DNA of 64,000 nucleotides from Druceiella hillmani (Eukaryota; Arthropoda; Insecta; Lepidoptera; Hepialidae), in contig JAYKKI010000016.1 in assembly GCA_039881145.1 (NCBI GenBank), positions 9,883,001 to 9,947,000 of the forward strand, written 5' to 3'. Positions 63,651 through 64,000 of the stretch are shown here, in pieces. The first letter of the stretch is position 1, and each line of letters begins with the position of its first letter. A program made the position numbers and the translations under genes. The notes under the pieces are model-generated. The model was not told the origin of the DNA and did not search any database. It saw only the letters and a program-made list of their open reading frames with translations.

Positions 63651-64000
63651 TTAATTTAATGAACCCAGATTCACATAAAATGTTCTACATTTCAATAAAC
63701 TCTAAAATTTTTCAAAGAATCAAATTCGCTCCTTAACCAGCGTCTCTCTTTCTTTCATCAATATGCAAAATCTGAGGCACCTGTTAAATTAATGTTTTTA
63801 AATTGGTCAGATATAGATCAGGCGTATTTTTGGTATGTTAGTTGCAGCTAAATTTAGCAATTTTTCTTTTTTGGAAGAAGTATGTCATTGTTTTGGGAAG
63901 TAAAAAACCTTTACTTATAATATTAAAATTCAACGTAATTTTGTCATCTCTCTGCACATGTTAATTTTTAAATGGATTAAACAAATAATCTTTTGGCGGC
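63651..64000. other. AT-rich sequence to window end
   Basis: No feature recognised. Confidence 0.5.

Overview
This window looks like a gene-poor stretch of a very AT-rich insect (at least arthropod) nuclear genome. I found no convincing intact host gene. Open frames are short and mostly fall in repeats. Long (TA)n and (TG)n tracts recur throughout. The recognisable protein-coding material consists of decayed mobile elements of types common in insects: a pogo-like DNA transposon, a Tc1/mariner-like transposase, a Helitron helicase, an RTE/CR1-type non-LTR retrotransposon, an insect errantivirus-like envelope, a tRNA-derived SINE, and an arthropod mobile-element protein with the DLNxLVRDL...GERFHQD signature. 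The order of insect cannot be fixed from this alone. A repeat with a run of GACAGACGGACAAC and an ACGCGAGCGAAACCGCGGG tail resemble repeats I associate with Lepidoptera and related insects.

Layout. 0-8 kb: AT-rich sequence with a 147-bp terminal-inverted-repeat element (2.3 kb), a diverged ~120-bp tandem repeat (5.6-5.9 kb) and a 171-bp near-perfect fold-back (7.5 kb). 8.1-9.3 kb: minus-strand relic of the DLN/GERFHQD protein, split by a small expanded repeat. 11.5 kb: SINE. 14.4-25.4 kb: copy A of a large diverged direct duplication, holding a 127-bp triplicated repeat and a possible first exon of a small secreted protein behind a TATA box. 26.1-27.3 kb: decayed envelope gene. 27.6-31.5 kb: large inverted repeat, one arm carrying a later ~287-bp insertion. 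36.9-38.9 kb: pogo-like element with both ends, TA target duplication, the two ends of its transposase and a deleted catalytic core. 39.1 kb: RTE-like 3' end. 42.9-43.4 kb: mariner-like relic. 49.98 kb: 82-bp palindrome. 51.5-51.9 kb: degenerate G-free pentamer array. 53.5-61.1 kb: copy B of the duplication, in the same orientation as copy A and interrupted by the Helitron relic. 63.4-63.65 kb: fragment sharing its 3' terminus with the insertion at 30.2 kb.

The parts do not form a pathway. They record the history of a transposon-rich intergenic region: a segmental duplication about 39 kb apart, later insertions that differ between copies, an inverted duplication next to a retroviral relic, and slippage-driven repeat expansions. 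The most useful leads are the A/B duplication, the inverted repeat, the pogo-like element with repeated subterminal motifs, and the candidate signal-peptide exon at 20.2 kb.
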